This document shows, piece by piece, positions 11,278 to 24,159 of a stretch of 64,000 nt of DNA. The stretch is from Andrena cerasifolii (taxonomy: Eukaryota; Arthropoda; Insecta; Hymenoptera; Andrenidae). The stretch covers positions 8,241,001 through 8,305,000 of the forward strand of contig NC_135132.1 of assembly GCF_050908995.1 (NCBI RefSeq), read 5' to 3'. The number at the start of each line of letters is the position of its first letter. Positions within the stretch are counted from its first letter, which is position 1. The translations under genes and the position numbers were made by a program. The notes beneath the pieces were generated by a model, which had not been told where the DNA came from, made no database searches, and saw nothing but the letters and a program-made list of their open reading frames with translations.

Positions 11278-13439
11278 TTTTCCACTCCACTGCAAATTGT
11301 CCAACCTCTATGCTAGCAAGTCGAGCTGGGAACTCTCATAACTTTTATAATACCTACTTTATATTACATGAAAAAGGGTACGTTTTGTACCTGCACTTGT
11401 TAACGCTGCTCCTCTGTTCTTCAAAGTCTTCCATGTATTATCGTTATCGCAGCGAAAATGACACTCCCGACTATTCTTTTAGCGACCCAAACGCCTCTAG
11501 ATAAGTGATAATGTTCAGTGTTCTCCGTGGCATTGTTCGACGTCGTATCGCGGCGAGATTCATCCTTAATCACCCGTAATTACCCAGTTACGATTTTATT
11601 TCACATGTTCACGATTAGCGAGATAACGATCGAGCGTTGGTAGTAACCTGGATACCTAAGTTCTTTGATGAGTCACAAACCTTCGTTTGCTTTTACAGTC
11701 ATGGAATTTCTAAATTCCGAAATGGGGAAAAAATTATGAATTAAAAAGTACCTTCTTTTTTTTAGAAATTTTTATTCACCTCCAAATAAATTCTTCACTC
11801 CTGAATATAATGTTACATAACTCCGCGCCGCGTGTGTTGCAAAACCTTATATTTGCAATGCTTATCAGCTACATTCGTCGACGTCAATTGCAGGGCTCTA
11901 AAAGCTCTTTAACAGCAGTTTAAATACCCACACTAACAGCTGCGAATGCCGACTTATAAATCTCTTTTACAACAGTCCCACCTTGCATCTTTGTCACCTT
12001 CACGCATTAAATATAACACTGCCAGCCATAAACGACAAACTACAATCATTCAAAAACAAAATTTCCTTTCCCTTTGCAAAATCCATCCCTCTACTCTCTA
12101 TCTAGAAATCCAAAAATCCTTCAAAATCCACATCGATTTACCATTGATATCCACGTTCTCAGTTCCACGCAGCGTTCCTCTAGCAACGCGCGAAGCGATC
12201 GTCTTTGCCCAGTTCATACTCCCTGTCGCGACGCAGCTGTCCAGCTTCTTTCTCTCCTTTTTTACTGGCCAAGTTCCCGAGAAAGCGATAACGCGAGCCA
12301 GAGCGCGCGATTGCCGCCGGACTGTCCTGTTTTTGCGCTTTTCAGAAGACCACCTCGCGTCCCCAGTGTGCATGGGTCATTGCACTAAAAAATAATCACT
12401 CTGTAGATGTTAGAACAACAATGCAAACTCTTTTTCTCTCATCTCAGAATAATTTTGACCTCCCATGACCACTGTACACAATTCCCCCATCATTACGTTT
12501 GACTCCCCCCCCCTCTACTCTGGGCCACGCCCACCGCGCCGTATTACTCACTCCCTGGAACCGCCCTCCCCCGAATCCTATCACAATCTGAAATAAAACA
12601 GTGTAATTCTCTAAAAATTCTCAAGGCTACCCCCATTTTCCTAATCTTCTCATCTTGCAAGATTTGCATTCCTCTATCACCCCGCAACCTCCACTATTTA
12701 CTATGATAACCCACAACCGCCAAAGATATAAATTTCTTGCCTTCTCACTTGACACCGTAACTGGGAGAGTCTAACGTCATCCTCCCCTCCGTGTACAGTC
12801 TCATCAGAACGATTACGCAATCCCCCTATCTCGTCCGCTACCAATATTCAGAATTAAAAAAGAAAATAGGCACCCTCTTTCGTCATCGAGTTACGTCCGC
12901 AGCAATGTCGTCGGCAGGCCGAAGTCCAAGTCACCCGAGCAACAACGAAAGTATGGCCAGGACCGGTGAAGAAACGACGGCCATCGGGGACCAGTTTTTC
13001 CAACGAGGATCGTCGATGCGCGCGCGCGCGCGCGATCTCGCAAGACCGCTTCTTGCGGATCAGGCCTCAGACTCGTTCGTCCGAAAGTCCTCGTCGGGGA
13101 ACGTTAATCGCCATCGTCTCCCGTCGTGGTTACTTTCGATCGACGCCAGCCAGTCCTGACACGTGGCCCGAAAATTTCGGTGAAAACTGGTTCGCCGACC
13201 CGTGCGCGGTAAAAATTCATCTCGATGCAAATGCGGGCAGCTCGGCTGGGTTGCTTAAATCACGCGGTTGGAGGCTGGAAAGGTCAGTGGAGGCTTGGAA
13301 AGATTACTCGAAAATGATTTATTTCTCAAATTTAGCATTGTAAGGGTCTTAATTAACGGAATAAAGGCTTCTATACCTTTACAACATAGTGGGAGAGTGA
13401 TAGAGAGGGTTTTATATAGGCTTTTCATGTATAATGGTC
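11278..13439. other. unique sequence, no supported gene
   Basis: Unique DNA. GC-rich parts at 12150-12380 and 12880-13260 carry overlapping frames. The most gene-like is a + frame from an ATG at 12905 rich in Ser, Arg and Asn, but it has no recognisable domain, no good donor, and a (GC)n run at about 13018-13032. I leave it uncalled. Confidence 0.4.
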
Positions 13440-13515
13440 ATAGTGGGCGTGGCAAAGGGCGTAGGGCCTAGCAGTGGGCGTGGCAAAGGGAGTAGGGCCT
13501 AGCAGTGGGCGTGGC
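13440..13515. repeat. 31-bp repeat with GC-box motif, about 2.5 copies
   Basis: Tandem copies of a 31-bp unit containing GTGGGCGTGGCAAAGGG then TAGGGCCTAGCA. GGGCGTGGC is the reverse complement of GCCACGCCC, a classic Sp/KLF-type binding sequence, so it could act as a small cluster of such sites. Confidence 0.8.
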
Positions 13516-14085
13516 CTAGCACTGTGGTGGGGAGGCTCCGCCCACTTGGCCCTTCAACGACTCTCTTGGCGCTCTAGCATCTGTCATTATAGCCTAGGAA
13601 CGTTCGGAAGGAGGTAGTCGAGACATTCGAAGTAGAAAGCAAGAACTCTCAATTTCGAAATTAAATTTGTGGGTTTGAAAGAGTGGATGGCTTTGGGAAT
13701 CGAGGCGATACAGTTGAATGGTCCTTGTTAGAGATCTTTCAGCTTTCTTTCAACTTTTTTCACCCTGCGCATAGCGTCCCAATCGACTTTTTCCTTCCAT
13801 TCGCAGAACGAGAGTCGTTTCTCCTCGCCTAGTAGCGGCCGTCGGTTTCTTTTCCCCCGCTTTCCCCGCGCGCGCGTTTAACGTGACCCTGACCTCGACA
13901 CTGGATGGTTTAACACTCTCCTAGGCGACGCGTATCCACTAATCGGAATTCATTTGCGAGCGTAATGGCGGCTGGCACTCTTTCCCTCCGGGGACTTTTA
14001 CTTGTGGACACTGAACTCGGCGAGTGGAATTGTGGTGAAATATTTCAATGTCGGCAATTGAGTCTTAATGGAGGGCTTAATGGAG
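13516..14085. other. unique sequence
   Basis: Unique DNA with a GC-rich portion at 13790-13890; no splice-bounded frame or RNA recognised. Confidence 0.4.
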
Positions 14086-14275
14086 TGATGAGCATAGAAT
14101 TTTCTTGGGGTAATTTTATTAAAATATTTTTACTGTCGAATACTTAAGCTGGGGGCATGGAAGTCTTGGATTTAATGGAGCGATAAAAATTGAATTATTT
14201 TGGGGTAATTTTATCCAAATATCTTTACTGCTGGGTACTTTAACTGGGGTCAAGTCTTGAACTTAATGAAGTGGT
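14086..14275. repeat. two-copy tandem duplication, about 100 bp
   Basis: Two diverged copies share TTGGGGTAATTTTAT followed by AAATAT, TTTACTG and then TACTT and CTGGGG, at about 14104 and 14201. Confidence 0.65.
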
Positions 14276-15359
14276 TTTTAATTATTTCAATCTCTTGAGG
14301 AAGGTTTGAATTTCAGTTTTAGATGAATTTATGAAAGCCTGTAGCTTCTTTTAATATTTCTAGTTCTTTCTCGATATTTTTCTGACTTTTGAAGTATTCC
14401 AAGTGGAAGAATGCGATTCCGCTGATGTTGTGTGTTGAGAAATTGTGGTCGACTGGTTTTTGCGATGAAAAATATTGGAAAGCGAGGGGACAGCGGTTGT
14501 CACCGCGTGGAAGACAAAGTGGAGGAGCGATGGTCGTAATTTTTTCGACGGCTCTGTACCCGTTTAAGAAAGTCATGCTTATTAACCGCCATTAAGGACA
14601 CCCCGCGGAAAGTTTGCTACCCCGAGGGAAGGAAAGGCGACGTCGCTCTCAATTTTTACTTTCTTGCTCGATCTGGTGGGAGAAAGTAACGAGAAACGCA
14701 CTCTGTCTCCGGGAATCAGGAAGACCTCGATAATCTGCCATAAATTTCGAAGAGTAAACTTTCTTCGACGAATTTAATTCTAACGTCAGATTAGTATTAT
14801 TTTCTTCGCCCAATGGATATCGCTGGGATTTTGCAGATCTTGGCAGAAATATTTGGTTGTATTGTTAGAGAATCGTGCCGCGTCGCGGCGATCCTCCATG
14901 TTGGCAATTAGAGAATTCGCTGGGCGTTAAGTTGATTAGCGAGAATCAGGGATCTCGTGATACCTAGTTGGCCAGGTTCGACTAACGAGATTAGTGGATT
15001 AACGAATTGAAGTCACGAACTTTTCTGACCGGAAACTTATCTAGTTTGGAGAAACTAGGTTGACTGGTTTTCCTAATTACAGCTGTATTACATACTTCTA
15101 CTAATTAGTGCAACTAACATTCGTACCCTTAGCAGATGTTGCAGCTTTATCATTTTAAAATGGTACCACATAATAATAATTTATGGTGCAACTACTTTGT
15201 GTGTTACTTTTCAATTCTGCAACTATGTTGTGTATCACTTTTGTAGGTATATTTAGTGTAGTTTTGCCTTGTACTAGTTTCCAAGTCCAACTATGCTATA
15301 TCTCTTCTACATTTGTATGTGGTTCGTCTTTGTATGTGGTTCATCTATACTTGATATCA
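14276..15359. other. unique sequence
   Basis: No gene recognised. Opposite-strand overlapping frames near 14319-14595 are discounted. Degenerate GCAACTA-type motifs preceding the next array begin near 15100. Confidence 0.4.
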
Positions 15360-15605
15360 TTTTTGTGGTGTAACTATATCCCATGTCCTAGTTGTGCGAT
15401 GCAACTATATCCCGTGTCCTAGTTGCGCGATGCAACTATATCTCATATCCTAGTTGCGCGATGCAACTATATCTCATATCCTAGTTGCGGGTGCAACTAT
15501 ATCCCATATCCTAGTTGTGTGGTGCAACTATATCCCATATCCTAGTTGCGTGGTGCAACTATATCCCATATCCTAGTTGTGTGGTGCAACTATACTCCAC
15601 ACTTC
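15360..15605. repeat. 30-bp minisatellite with internal dyad
   Basis: About eight copies of a 30-bp unit: TAGTTGCGCGATGCAACTA followed by TATCCCATATCC. Each unit contains the inverted pair TAGTTGC/GCAACTA, so each can form a 7-bp stem with a short loop. Degenerate copies extend leftwards to about 15180. Confidence 0.9.
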
Positions 15606-16889
15606 TCTTACATCATGCTATGCATCAACGAATCTCCTAGTGGTCACTGTTATCACTCCAATAGTCACAATACACTCTACCATCCCTCTTCACCCCTCCC
15701 TTCCACCCCCCCAAATTCCACTAAACCAGAGTACAAAGAGACTCCACTTACCACCTAAACAGCAGGTCCCTTTAAACCGCTAGAAATTCCAAGAAGCAAT
15801 GAAAGTCCGCAACTAGGGGGATATTGAATTATGACACAGACGCGCCGTGTACGAGTGGAAGCCGCACAACGCCGCGGCGCAACGATTATGCGTGATCGAT
15901 GCTGTCATTAAAAAAATTACCCAGCGCGAGGAACGCTGGCTGCAGCTGGGTGCACCCATATGGGGAACTCGATACTCGGCGACGATCGTCGAATCCGCCG
16001 GCGGCTTCATAAAAATGCATCGTATCTCCTCGAGAAAGTTTCACGAAAGCCGCCGCGCGCAGAAAAACAGCGAGATTTCAGGATGAATGGCAAAAGTGTG
16101 TCGCCGGGCTCCGAACGCGTAAATCATTCTTATCACTAGGGACGGGACTGAAAAATCTAGACCGATAGCATCGACTGATTTACAACTACGTCTGCTAAGT
16201 TTATCAATCGAAACCAGTCTGCAAAAATTCACCGAAAAATTTCGTATTTATGACACGCCCAATTTTCAAAAAAAGAAGTTTCAAATTTTTCACAAAAAAT
16301 TTCGAAATTTCGGAAACTTTTTCTTCGTTTATATTGTTTTAATTTTGCAATTTTTGTTGCTTCGAAATTCGCGTTTTGTGAGGAGGGGTGTATTTTTTGG
16401 GGCACACCCAGTATCGAGCCTTTCCTCGAGATAAATGGCCGCGATTAAGGCGCGTTCTCAGAGCGCACTTGGAGGGATCGTTTTGTATTCGTGATCTTGA
16501 TGGCCGTGCACGTTAATGAGGGCCGTTGGATCGTCAACAGAGGCACGAAATGTTTGATTAATCGGGGCTGGAGGGATGACGGATGCGCGCGCGCAAGAAT
16601 CGGCCCGCGAGGGCCCAGAGATCAATAATTCAGCGCGAGTTATTCGAGGATCGACAGCTGCACGCTCATCCACCGTACTTTGTTAAATATTCAACCGGTC
16701 GCCCTTCCACCGCAGCTTCTTTTCTCACGCGATTTCGCGTGCGCCGTGAATCCTGTCTTCAGGGGTCGCTTTTCGAAGGCTGGTTTACGGCGCTGACTGC
16801 TTTATGACGCCTTAAACGGCGAACGAGCGTGCTCCTGGGGCTAAAATAAAGCAATTTCGAAAAGGGACGTTCTTCAGTGCTTTCCTATA
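15606..16889. other. unique sequence
   Basis: GC-rich at 15840-16080 and 16440-16800, AT-rich around 16250-16380. Only short, mutually overlapping frames; no family recognised. Confidence 0.4.
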
Positions 16890-17118
16890 AATTTATTTAG
16901 AAAAAATATTAAGGAATATTATTTATTTAAAAATATTAAGGAGTATTATTTATTTAAACATATTAAGGAATATTATTTATTTAAACATATGAAGGAATAT
17001 TATTTATTTAAACATATTAAGGAATATTATTTACTTAAAAATATTAAAGAATATTATTTATTTAAACATATTAAGGAATATTATTTATTTAAACATATTA
17101 AGGAATATAATTTATTTA
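16890..17118. repeat. 27-bp AT-rich minisatellite
   Basis: Eight or nine copies of a 27-bp unit, AAGGAATATTATTTATTTAA followed by ACATATT, with few substitutions. Confidence 0.95.
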
Positions 17119-17879
17119 CGTGGCGTATACCTGTTTTCCACTTAACATCACTCAGTTATCATCATTAATACCTTTAAAAAGCTACCCAAATCTTGAAAAG
17201 TAACTAGATATCACGTAAAGTAACTAGATTCATGTAACGAATACTTCACGGCGCTGCAGCGATGTTTCCAAGTCCATAGAGGTCTGATTAGAGTGACCTG
17301 CTTCCAGCAGAGATCCACGTCCTCGCCGGCTTACTTACCTTTGCTCCCGCGCTCCGATCGATAAGATCGTACGCGCACGGGACGCGAGTGGAAAGGTCCT
17401 TGAATGTGAACAACCTGGGCCAGCGACAACGACCTTGCCACGCTCTGACATATCCTCGTGACATCCTTTCCGCGGTGATCCGCGCACGTTTTTCCCATAC
17501 GCGGGGTCTCCTAGCGACCTTAAAACTCGGGTTAGACGCGGAAACCTGGGGCATCGGAGCTGGTTATAGATTTCCCCTCGTAGAGAGGCAATGTGACGCA
17601 CAGGAGGTTCAATTAACGAACGTCGATCCGCGACGAACCGTTCTAAATATGGTCGAAAACGTTTCTCTTTGCACGCGCGGCCTTCTTCGCTGCCTTGGCG
17701 TATGGAAGTCCCATTTTCAAATATAGATATAGGTTCGCACGCGTGCCTCGGTTCACCGTAATTGGCAGACGTGGATTTCTCTGATGACTGGGCCCCACTC
17801 TGATCGGGGACGTGCAGCTGGAGATAATTGTAGGACGAGTTCACTTGCAGAGGTTTTTGTTTTGGTGCTGGAAGCATTA
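17119..17879. other. GC-rich unique sequence
   Basis: Overlapping frames on both strands (up to 180 codons, 17335-17877 on the - strand) are typical of GC-rich non-coding DNA here. A segment near 17415-17475 (with CAACGACCTTGCCA) is similar to one near 18263-18315, on the other side of the SINE. Confidence 0.4.
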
Positions 17880-18063
17880 GAAGAAATTATTGTACGAATA
17901 GGTTTTGTAATTTACGGAAAAAAACGAAACCGTGCGATGGGGATTCGAACCCGCGATCCTCGGATCCGCTGCGTACTGGTCAGCCGCTTTAACCAACTGC
18001 GCCGAAACCGACCCTCCGAGATTTCTTATTCCGAACTCCCTTTTATGGGTTTCCTGATCCCAC
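17880..18063 (-). mobile_element. tRNA-derived SINE, minus copy
   Basis: Read on the - strand it contains an A box (GGCGCAGTTGG, 17993-18003) and a B box (GGTTCGAATCC, 17941-17951) in tRNA-like spacing. Homology to the + strand copy at 41117-41307 extends both upstream (GATCAGGA, then CATAAAAG and TTCGGAATAAGA) and downstream of the tRNA-like part (TTTTTTCCGT, ACAAAACCTATTC, ACAATA). Shared non-tRNA flanks show a SINE family and not an isolated tRNA gene. No recognisable tail or target duplication. Confidence 0.8.
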
Positions 18064-18361
18064 ATTATTTGCGTAACAACATCGGAAGTTTTTAATCAAA
18101 TCACTCCAAATATTACAATTTTTTTCAAACCGTCACCCTGGTTTCTTTTGTTATACTTTCTTTGATCGTGGCTGTGTAAAGATGATTCAAGAGGCTGCAT
18201 GAGGTGGCAGGCTCGGAGTCCGTGTTTCAGGACTCGCCAGGTGACTAGCCTGGACCTTCAGGTGGCAACGACCTTGCCAGCGACGTGTCCTCGCGTTATC
18301 CTCTCGCGGTGGCATCCCGTTTACATCCCGGTTCACCTGACGGTAAATCCACTCCTCTTTT

Positions 18362-18365
<4 letters not shown>
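18064..18365. other. unique sequence before CT microsatellite
   Basis: No gene. It contains the second copy of the short duplicated segment described at 17415-17475. Confidence 0.4.

Positions 18366-18417
<52 letters not shown>
18366..18417. repeat. (CT)n microsatellite
   Basis: About 26 uninterrupted CT dinucleotides. It makes open frames with alternating Leu-Ser or Arg-Glu, which are artefacts. Confidence 0.97.
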
Positions 18418-18422
<5 letters not shown>

Positions 18423-19284
18423 CGCGGGCATTAATAATGCACGCGTCTGGCCCGTTCCGCTCGGTGCGCGCGCACCGCCTCTCCCCACCAGTGCCCGGGC
18501 CCGGGCCCCACTCCAGCGGGCCGGCGGGCGCTATTGCCCGTGAAGAAAACACTGGTTCCTCGAAGGGAGGAAGCGAAACGCTGCACTATTTGCTTTGCTA
18601 AATCGCGTTCACCGCGGAACGTTGCACGCCTTGATGCATCTGGCGATGATGATTCGTTCTGAACACGCGATTAGAGTGGTGTTAGAGCGATGGGACCTAT
18701 GCTGGCGTTGCTAATCGATCACCATTGATCTGTGTTTTTTCTGAGGAAGTAGTAACTTGTTTCTGAGATTCTTTGTTTTGAATATTTTAACCGCTTGGGT
18801 TTCAGGGATATTAGTTCTGGATTAGTTTTTGTGATTAGTGGATGAAGCTGGGGAGGGTGATGGACGATCTTGTGGAGTGGTTAGACAGGTTGCTCCTGGA
18901 TGTAATTTATTGCTAACGTGGGATTAGTTGTACGCTTGGTTAACAAGATTTTTTGATAAATAGCGTGTGTTAGATAATGTTCAATCAGTTAGCTTGTAGG
19001 TATAACATGTTTTATGGTCACACCATCGTGTCTCGTTAAATTAATTATAGTTTGGAGACCTCTGGTCAGGCGGGAAGCGTCGACGATTAACACGAGCCCA
19101 TCCTCTCGGTCGGTAACTTGCATTGATGGTTGGATGTTTAGGATGTTGGAGTATCTTATTTTGAAGCAAGTTCAATGAGCTCCTTCGTGGAATTGGTAGC
19201 TTGATCAATATTCCTTATTTTGAGCCAAGTCTCAGAGACTTCAATTAATTCATATTTCTTCCTTTGAGCTGAATTTCAAACTTC
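18418..19284. other. unique sequence
   Basis: GC-rich up to about 18560, then AT-rich. No gene, RNA or splice-bounded frame recognised. Confidence 0.4.
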
Positions 19285-19682
19285 AACTAGGTCCTGCTTT
19301 AACTAGATCCTACTTTAACTAGGTTTTGCCGCAACTAGGTTTCGCTTCAACTAGGACCCACTCCAGCAAAGTTTCGCCTCAACTAGGGTTCGCCTCAACT
19401 AGGATTCGTGCCAACTAGGTTCCCCTTCAACTAGGTCCCTACGCAACTAGGGTTCACTCCAGCTAGGTTTCGCTTCAACTAGGGCCAGCTCCAGCAAAGT
19501 TTCGCTTCAACTAGGGTTCACCTCAACTAGGTTTCACCTCAACTAGGTTTCGCCTCAACTAGGTTCCACTTCAACTAGGTTCCACTTCAACTAGGTTCCA
19601 CTTCAACTAGGTTCCACTTCAACTAGGTTCCACTTCAACTAGGTTCCTCTTCAACCACGCTCCACTTCAACTAGGTTCTTCT
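19285..19682. repeat. 16-17-bp minisatellite (CAACTAGGTT)
   Basis: About 24 copies of a unit of the form TTCAACTAGGTTCCAC. The 3' half is homogeneous and the 5' half diverged (TTTCGCC and GGTTCGC variants), suggesting recent expansion at the 3' side. Confidence 0.93.
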
Positions 19683-21184
19683 TCATATTTTGAATCACAC
19701 CAGCTAGTTACCCCCAAAATGACTACAATTTCATAATCCTAGACAACTTCCTTCAACCGCAGCCTCGATACTTCCAATTCCCAACTTAAAATACAAGCAC
19801 TCGTGCGCCACGCGTGAGAAAATTCATAAACCTATAAGCATCTAGGAAGCTGACCAGGGATCCCAGTGAAAAATTGGTTACGTAAACGTCCCTAGGCCCC
19901 CGTTGCCCGAGGCTCGGGAGAGATTTGAATCGTAAGGTCGGTCCGTGAAGCCTGGTGGGCGGCTGGGTTCGCGGCACACGTAACACGTCGCCGCGTAGAA
20001 TAACGCGAGACGTAACAGCGATCGTCCCTGTGGCTCGTTCTGTAACACACATCCAGGACGAAACACGATCCTGTCAGGTGAGCTGTGTTCCGCGATGTGA
20101 CCTTATACACCCGGCGAACTCTCTTCCGCGAAGAAAGCTCCTTGCCGAGATCTCGCACAGGCCGAGGATCTACTGGGTGTCCTGGAAAGCCATCTGGTCC
20201 TTTCGAGATGTCTAGGGACCCTAGCTGAACGTACCGATACTGTCATTATCAAGATTCCGGGACCACTGAAATCCGCAGTCATGACGTCATTAGACCCCGA
20301 TATGCGCAATCTCATCCTACCTACACGAACGTCTAATAAGTGTCCCACGAAACGTCGGCCGAAAAGTTCTCCACCTCCTCTTGACAATGAACATAACGTT
20401 TCCTTCACACCTGGCTGATCGTTCCACTTACTCGGGACGTCTTGATCTCTCCCAGCCGGGCCCACTCGGCTACAGCATCCTCGCGACGGTCAATTACGCT
20501 ACCAGAAGATCCACCACTTGCGATTCCTCGGATCGTTAAAGTCTTCCTTGAACTCTCCGGTGGACGATCCCATGAATGACCGTTCCGCGTCGATTCAGCG
20601 ATCTCTAGACCGCAATTAACTCGCCCGGGGAAGAAAGAATCGGGAGAGACTGGTCTCTCCTTATACCGTGTCCGCGGGGATCCTCGGGGGCCTCGAGAGG
20701 ATCCAGTCAGTCGCGTCTGGAACAGTTGCCTCCTTTTTCCTTTCCTTTTTATCGCCAGGCCTGCTCCTCGAGAGAGAACACAGTGGAGCTTCTTGTCCGT
20801 TTCGGGGAACCGATGGAAAAGTGTCGAGGGAGTGGTTCGGAGGATGATTAAAACGCGAGGAGGCAGCGAGGGGACGTGACGATTGGCCTCGATCGTACAC
20901 CTTGACAATGGGGGCCGTTAGCGTCATCGTTATTTCTCGACGGAGAGGATCTGGGATGTCCACACGGTCGGGGAACATCGTCGCGCGTGCTCGCCTAGTG
21001 ACGAGAAAGACATTCCCTTCGCTCCACGTAATCCCCTTGGATTCACGAGGATCGTGACGCGAATGAATATGAGGTCACTTCCTACTCCCGAATGATTCCA
21101 CCGGTGGCTCGAGTCATTCCGTATCGATTTTCGACTGGGTTGGAAGAAGGTGTCGGTTTGGAAATCTATTGGTTGCATCGTCGC
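19683..21184. other. GC-rich unique sequence, no supported gene
   Basis: Several overlapping frames, the longest 167 codons on the - strand (20405-20908). They are Arg/Ser/Pro rich, mutually overlapping and show no domain. Confidence 0.4.
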
Positions 21185-22137
21185 TCGTGATAGTCATGTG
21201 AGAAACTCGTATAGTCACTTTGCTTTGATTAGTAAAACTCTGTAATAGATTCTTAGGTGAAGATAGTCACTTCGATTAGGTGACTATAAATTGAAAAATA
21301 GTCACTTGCGGCATGGTGAGTCTTAATGATTTAGCTTCAAAGTACAAAGTCCTCTGGCTCCAGTGACTGACTACAGGTCGGGTGATAGTCGCTTGTATAC
21401 AGAATAGTCGCTATTCTGTAATTAGTAGATAAATATAGTTCGCGTGAACAGCTTTGAAACGGTAATCCTGATCTCGTGACTATAACAACGAAATAGTCAC
21501 CCTGATCTCGTGACTATAACATTGAAATAGTCACCCTGATCTCGTGACTATAACAACGAAATAGTCACCCTGATCTCGTGACTATAACATTGAAATAGTC
21601 ACCCTGATCTCGTGACTATAATATTGAAATAGTCACCCTGATCTCGTGACTATAACATTGAAATAGTCACCTTGATCTCGTGACTATAACATTGAAATAG
21701 TCACCCTGATCTCGTGACAATAACACCGAAATAGTCGCTCTGATTTCACTAGTATAACACCGAAATAGTCACCCTGATCTCGTGACTATAGCATTGAAAT
21801 AGTCCCCCTGATCTCGTGGCTATAACATTGAAATAGTCACCCTGATCTCGTGACTATAACATTGAAACAGTCACCTTGATCTCGTGACTATAACATTGAA
21901 ATAGTCCCCCTGTTCTCGTGACTATAACATTGAAATAGTCACCCTGATCTCGTGACTATAATATTGAAATAGTCACCCTGATCTCGTGACTATAACACCG
22001 AAATAGTCGCTCTCATTTCACTAGTATAACACCGAAATAGTCACCCTGATCTCGTCACTGCAGCACCGAAATAGTCGCCCTGATTTTGCGAGTATAACAC
22101 CGAAATAGTCATCTCATCTCGCGACTATAACTTCTCA
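21185..22137. repeat. 34-bp minisatellite with ATAGTCAC/GTGACTAT dyad
   Basis: About 19 tandem copies of a 34-bp unit at 21475-22137 (ATAGTCACCCTGATCTCGTG then ACTATAACATTGAA), preceded from 21185 by dispersed degenerate copies. Each unit contains the 8-bp inverted pair ATAGTCAC...GTGACTAT and can form a small hairpin. Variant units (CTCTGATTTCACTAG) recur about 300 bp apart, implying duplication of blocks. Confidence 0.95.
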
Positions 22138-24159
22138 ATAGTCCTCTTGACCACTTCGAAGCACTAGCAATACAGAAAATGATCACCTGCTCCTTTTGCC
22201 TTCCCAAAGCACCCCTTCGCCTTTATAGTCGCAAAATAAGCATACCAACTTCGACCAGATGCATGCGTGCTCCTTAATCTCCAAAAAAAAAGGACCCCAC
22301 CCGTGCCACAAATTCCTCCGAGCAATTTGTAGCACGCAAAAGAGGCAGTGATTCATTCTTGCGTGCAGCCGAGGGAAGAAAAGGCGATACTGTTACACGG
22401 TACGCTTTACCGCCGGCCTATCGCGTGTGCGTGAACACACGCATCTGCATACAAGCGCGGCAAACGCATTGAAACGAGCCGCGCGAGATCGGAGATTGCA
22501 TTCCGGGCAAGGGCGTTCGCAGGTTACACGCTCCTCCAGCGGAAATCAAGGGAGGAGAACAGAGGGAAACGGTCGCCTCGAGGTCTTCCGACTCCCTTAT
22601 GGATCCCTGAACTGGAAATGCTTTTTTGATGAAGGAGAGGCCACTAAGAATAACTAATATCTTACCAAAATATTCTTCTTGTACCTTTACCCCATTCTGG
22701 AAACAGGAAAGGGTAAGAAGTGGAGACAATTGATAAGCTCAACACTAATCGTATCTTCGAGCAGAATATTAATTCGAGAAGTTCTCTGAGAGTGGAGGTT
22801 TCGAAGAATGCCGACGAATGTTAATTTAATGCCAGATTAGACCTCGAGAAACCAATCCCTCCCCACCGAACCTTTATTCATTTCTCTGCGACGCCCAGGA
22901 GCCATAAATGTTTACGAGCCTCTTTGCCGTGGAAAAATATTGGTTCATTAATATTAGAAATGAATTTTTCATAAGTTATCGCTGTTGATCTCTGTATCGC
23001 GTAACGATGCCCGCCTTTATGCGCGCCAGGCTATCGTTGCTAATGTTAATTGCAGATTAGTCACAAGTTGTTGCGTTGCGTAATATTGTTCGTTAGCCGT
23101 GTGTAAACGCTTCCCCCTGTTCGCTAAACGTTCATCGCGTTTTCATAAATTCCATTCAGATCGGAATGATTCACGGTGCTTAGCCGTCGACGCGCTGGAT
23201 TCCATCGGCGTGAACGATGGATGAAAGCCACGGAGAAGCATTTCTAATTAAAATGGCTCGTGAGAAATTCATCCGCGCAACCGTTCTGGGAACTGAATGG
23301 TTTCCCCTTTCGAAATCGAGGAATTCCGGGCTTGAGGAGTCACCGGGTTCCGGGGATTTACGAGGATACACTTTCTGTGGCCATTTTTATCGTCGCGCAT
23401 CATCGGCGAGCTATTCCGTTCTACGGTTAAATATAATTGCAAGATTTATTGCGTAAAAAATAATTTCATAACTGATTGCAGAAGGTAAGTGTGGGAAAAT
23501 AAAAATAGAATGGTGGAATTGATGAAATGCCCCTGAAAAGCGACTCTACTCGCGTTCCGAAGTAAATGCGCGTTACAAAACGGTAGATCGTGGCAGCCGG
23601 AATAAATTATCCTCGCCTGCGACCCTGATCGTGCGCAAATAATACGATAGATCAATTTGCGTCACCTACGAGGCAATTACCGTCGTTTAAGGATGCAACG
23701 TGCACGAAACAGGTGATGACACTCGTCGACGACCTTCTCCTGGGCTCCCCCACAGGGGCACGTAGCTTCTTCCTCTCCCGCCGGCCGGTTTTTTCTTCAC
23801 CGAGACGCCAAACCGTTACTTAGTGGGAGGAGCCATCGTAGATACAAGTTAACTTTTGCCAGCAGGCTTAAAAAGTGGTCAGAAGCGGCTAGTTTAAAAA
23901 AATCTGTAGTTACCTCAGTGACGCAAGTAGAGTAATTTATAGGACACTAAAACACAGAGTGTCTGGTTATTCAGTGGTCTCCTTGGGGTGGATTGGGAAG
24001 GTGAAATGAAGAAAAAGGGGGACTGTAAATATGGTGTCAAAAAGGAATACTTGAAATGTATAATTTAGAACTTTGCTGTCATAAGTTTAATTTCGTCGCG
24101 CGAAAAGATTACTCGATTTTACACAGTTTTGACTTAAAATCGAATTTTCCGTGTGAAAG
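22138..24159. other. unique sequence, no supported gene
   Basis: Intron-like unique DNA. Frames at 22418-22729 and 23180-23456 overlap counterparts on the opposite strand and have no family features. Confidence 0.4.

Noticed and set aside
12905..13159. Ser/Arg-rich frame beginning MSSAGRSPSHPSNNES
   Set aside because: Short, contains the translation of a GC dinucleotide run, no donor or domain; insufficient support.
17335..17877. 180-codon minus-strand frame
   Set aside because: Overlaps plus-strand frames in GC-rich unique DNA; no domain seen.
20405..20908. 167-codon minus-strand frame
   Set aside because: GC-rich, Arg/Ser/Pro-rich, overlaps several frames and has no recognisable motif.
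15360..22137. CRISPR-like arrays (regular repeats at 15.4 and 21.5 kb)
   Set aside because: Repeats are directly adjacent without unique spacers and lie in an intron-bearing eukaryotic sequence; they are minisatellites.
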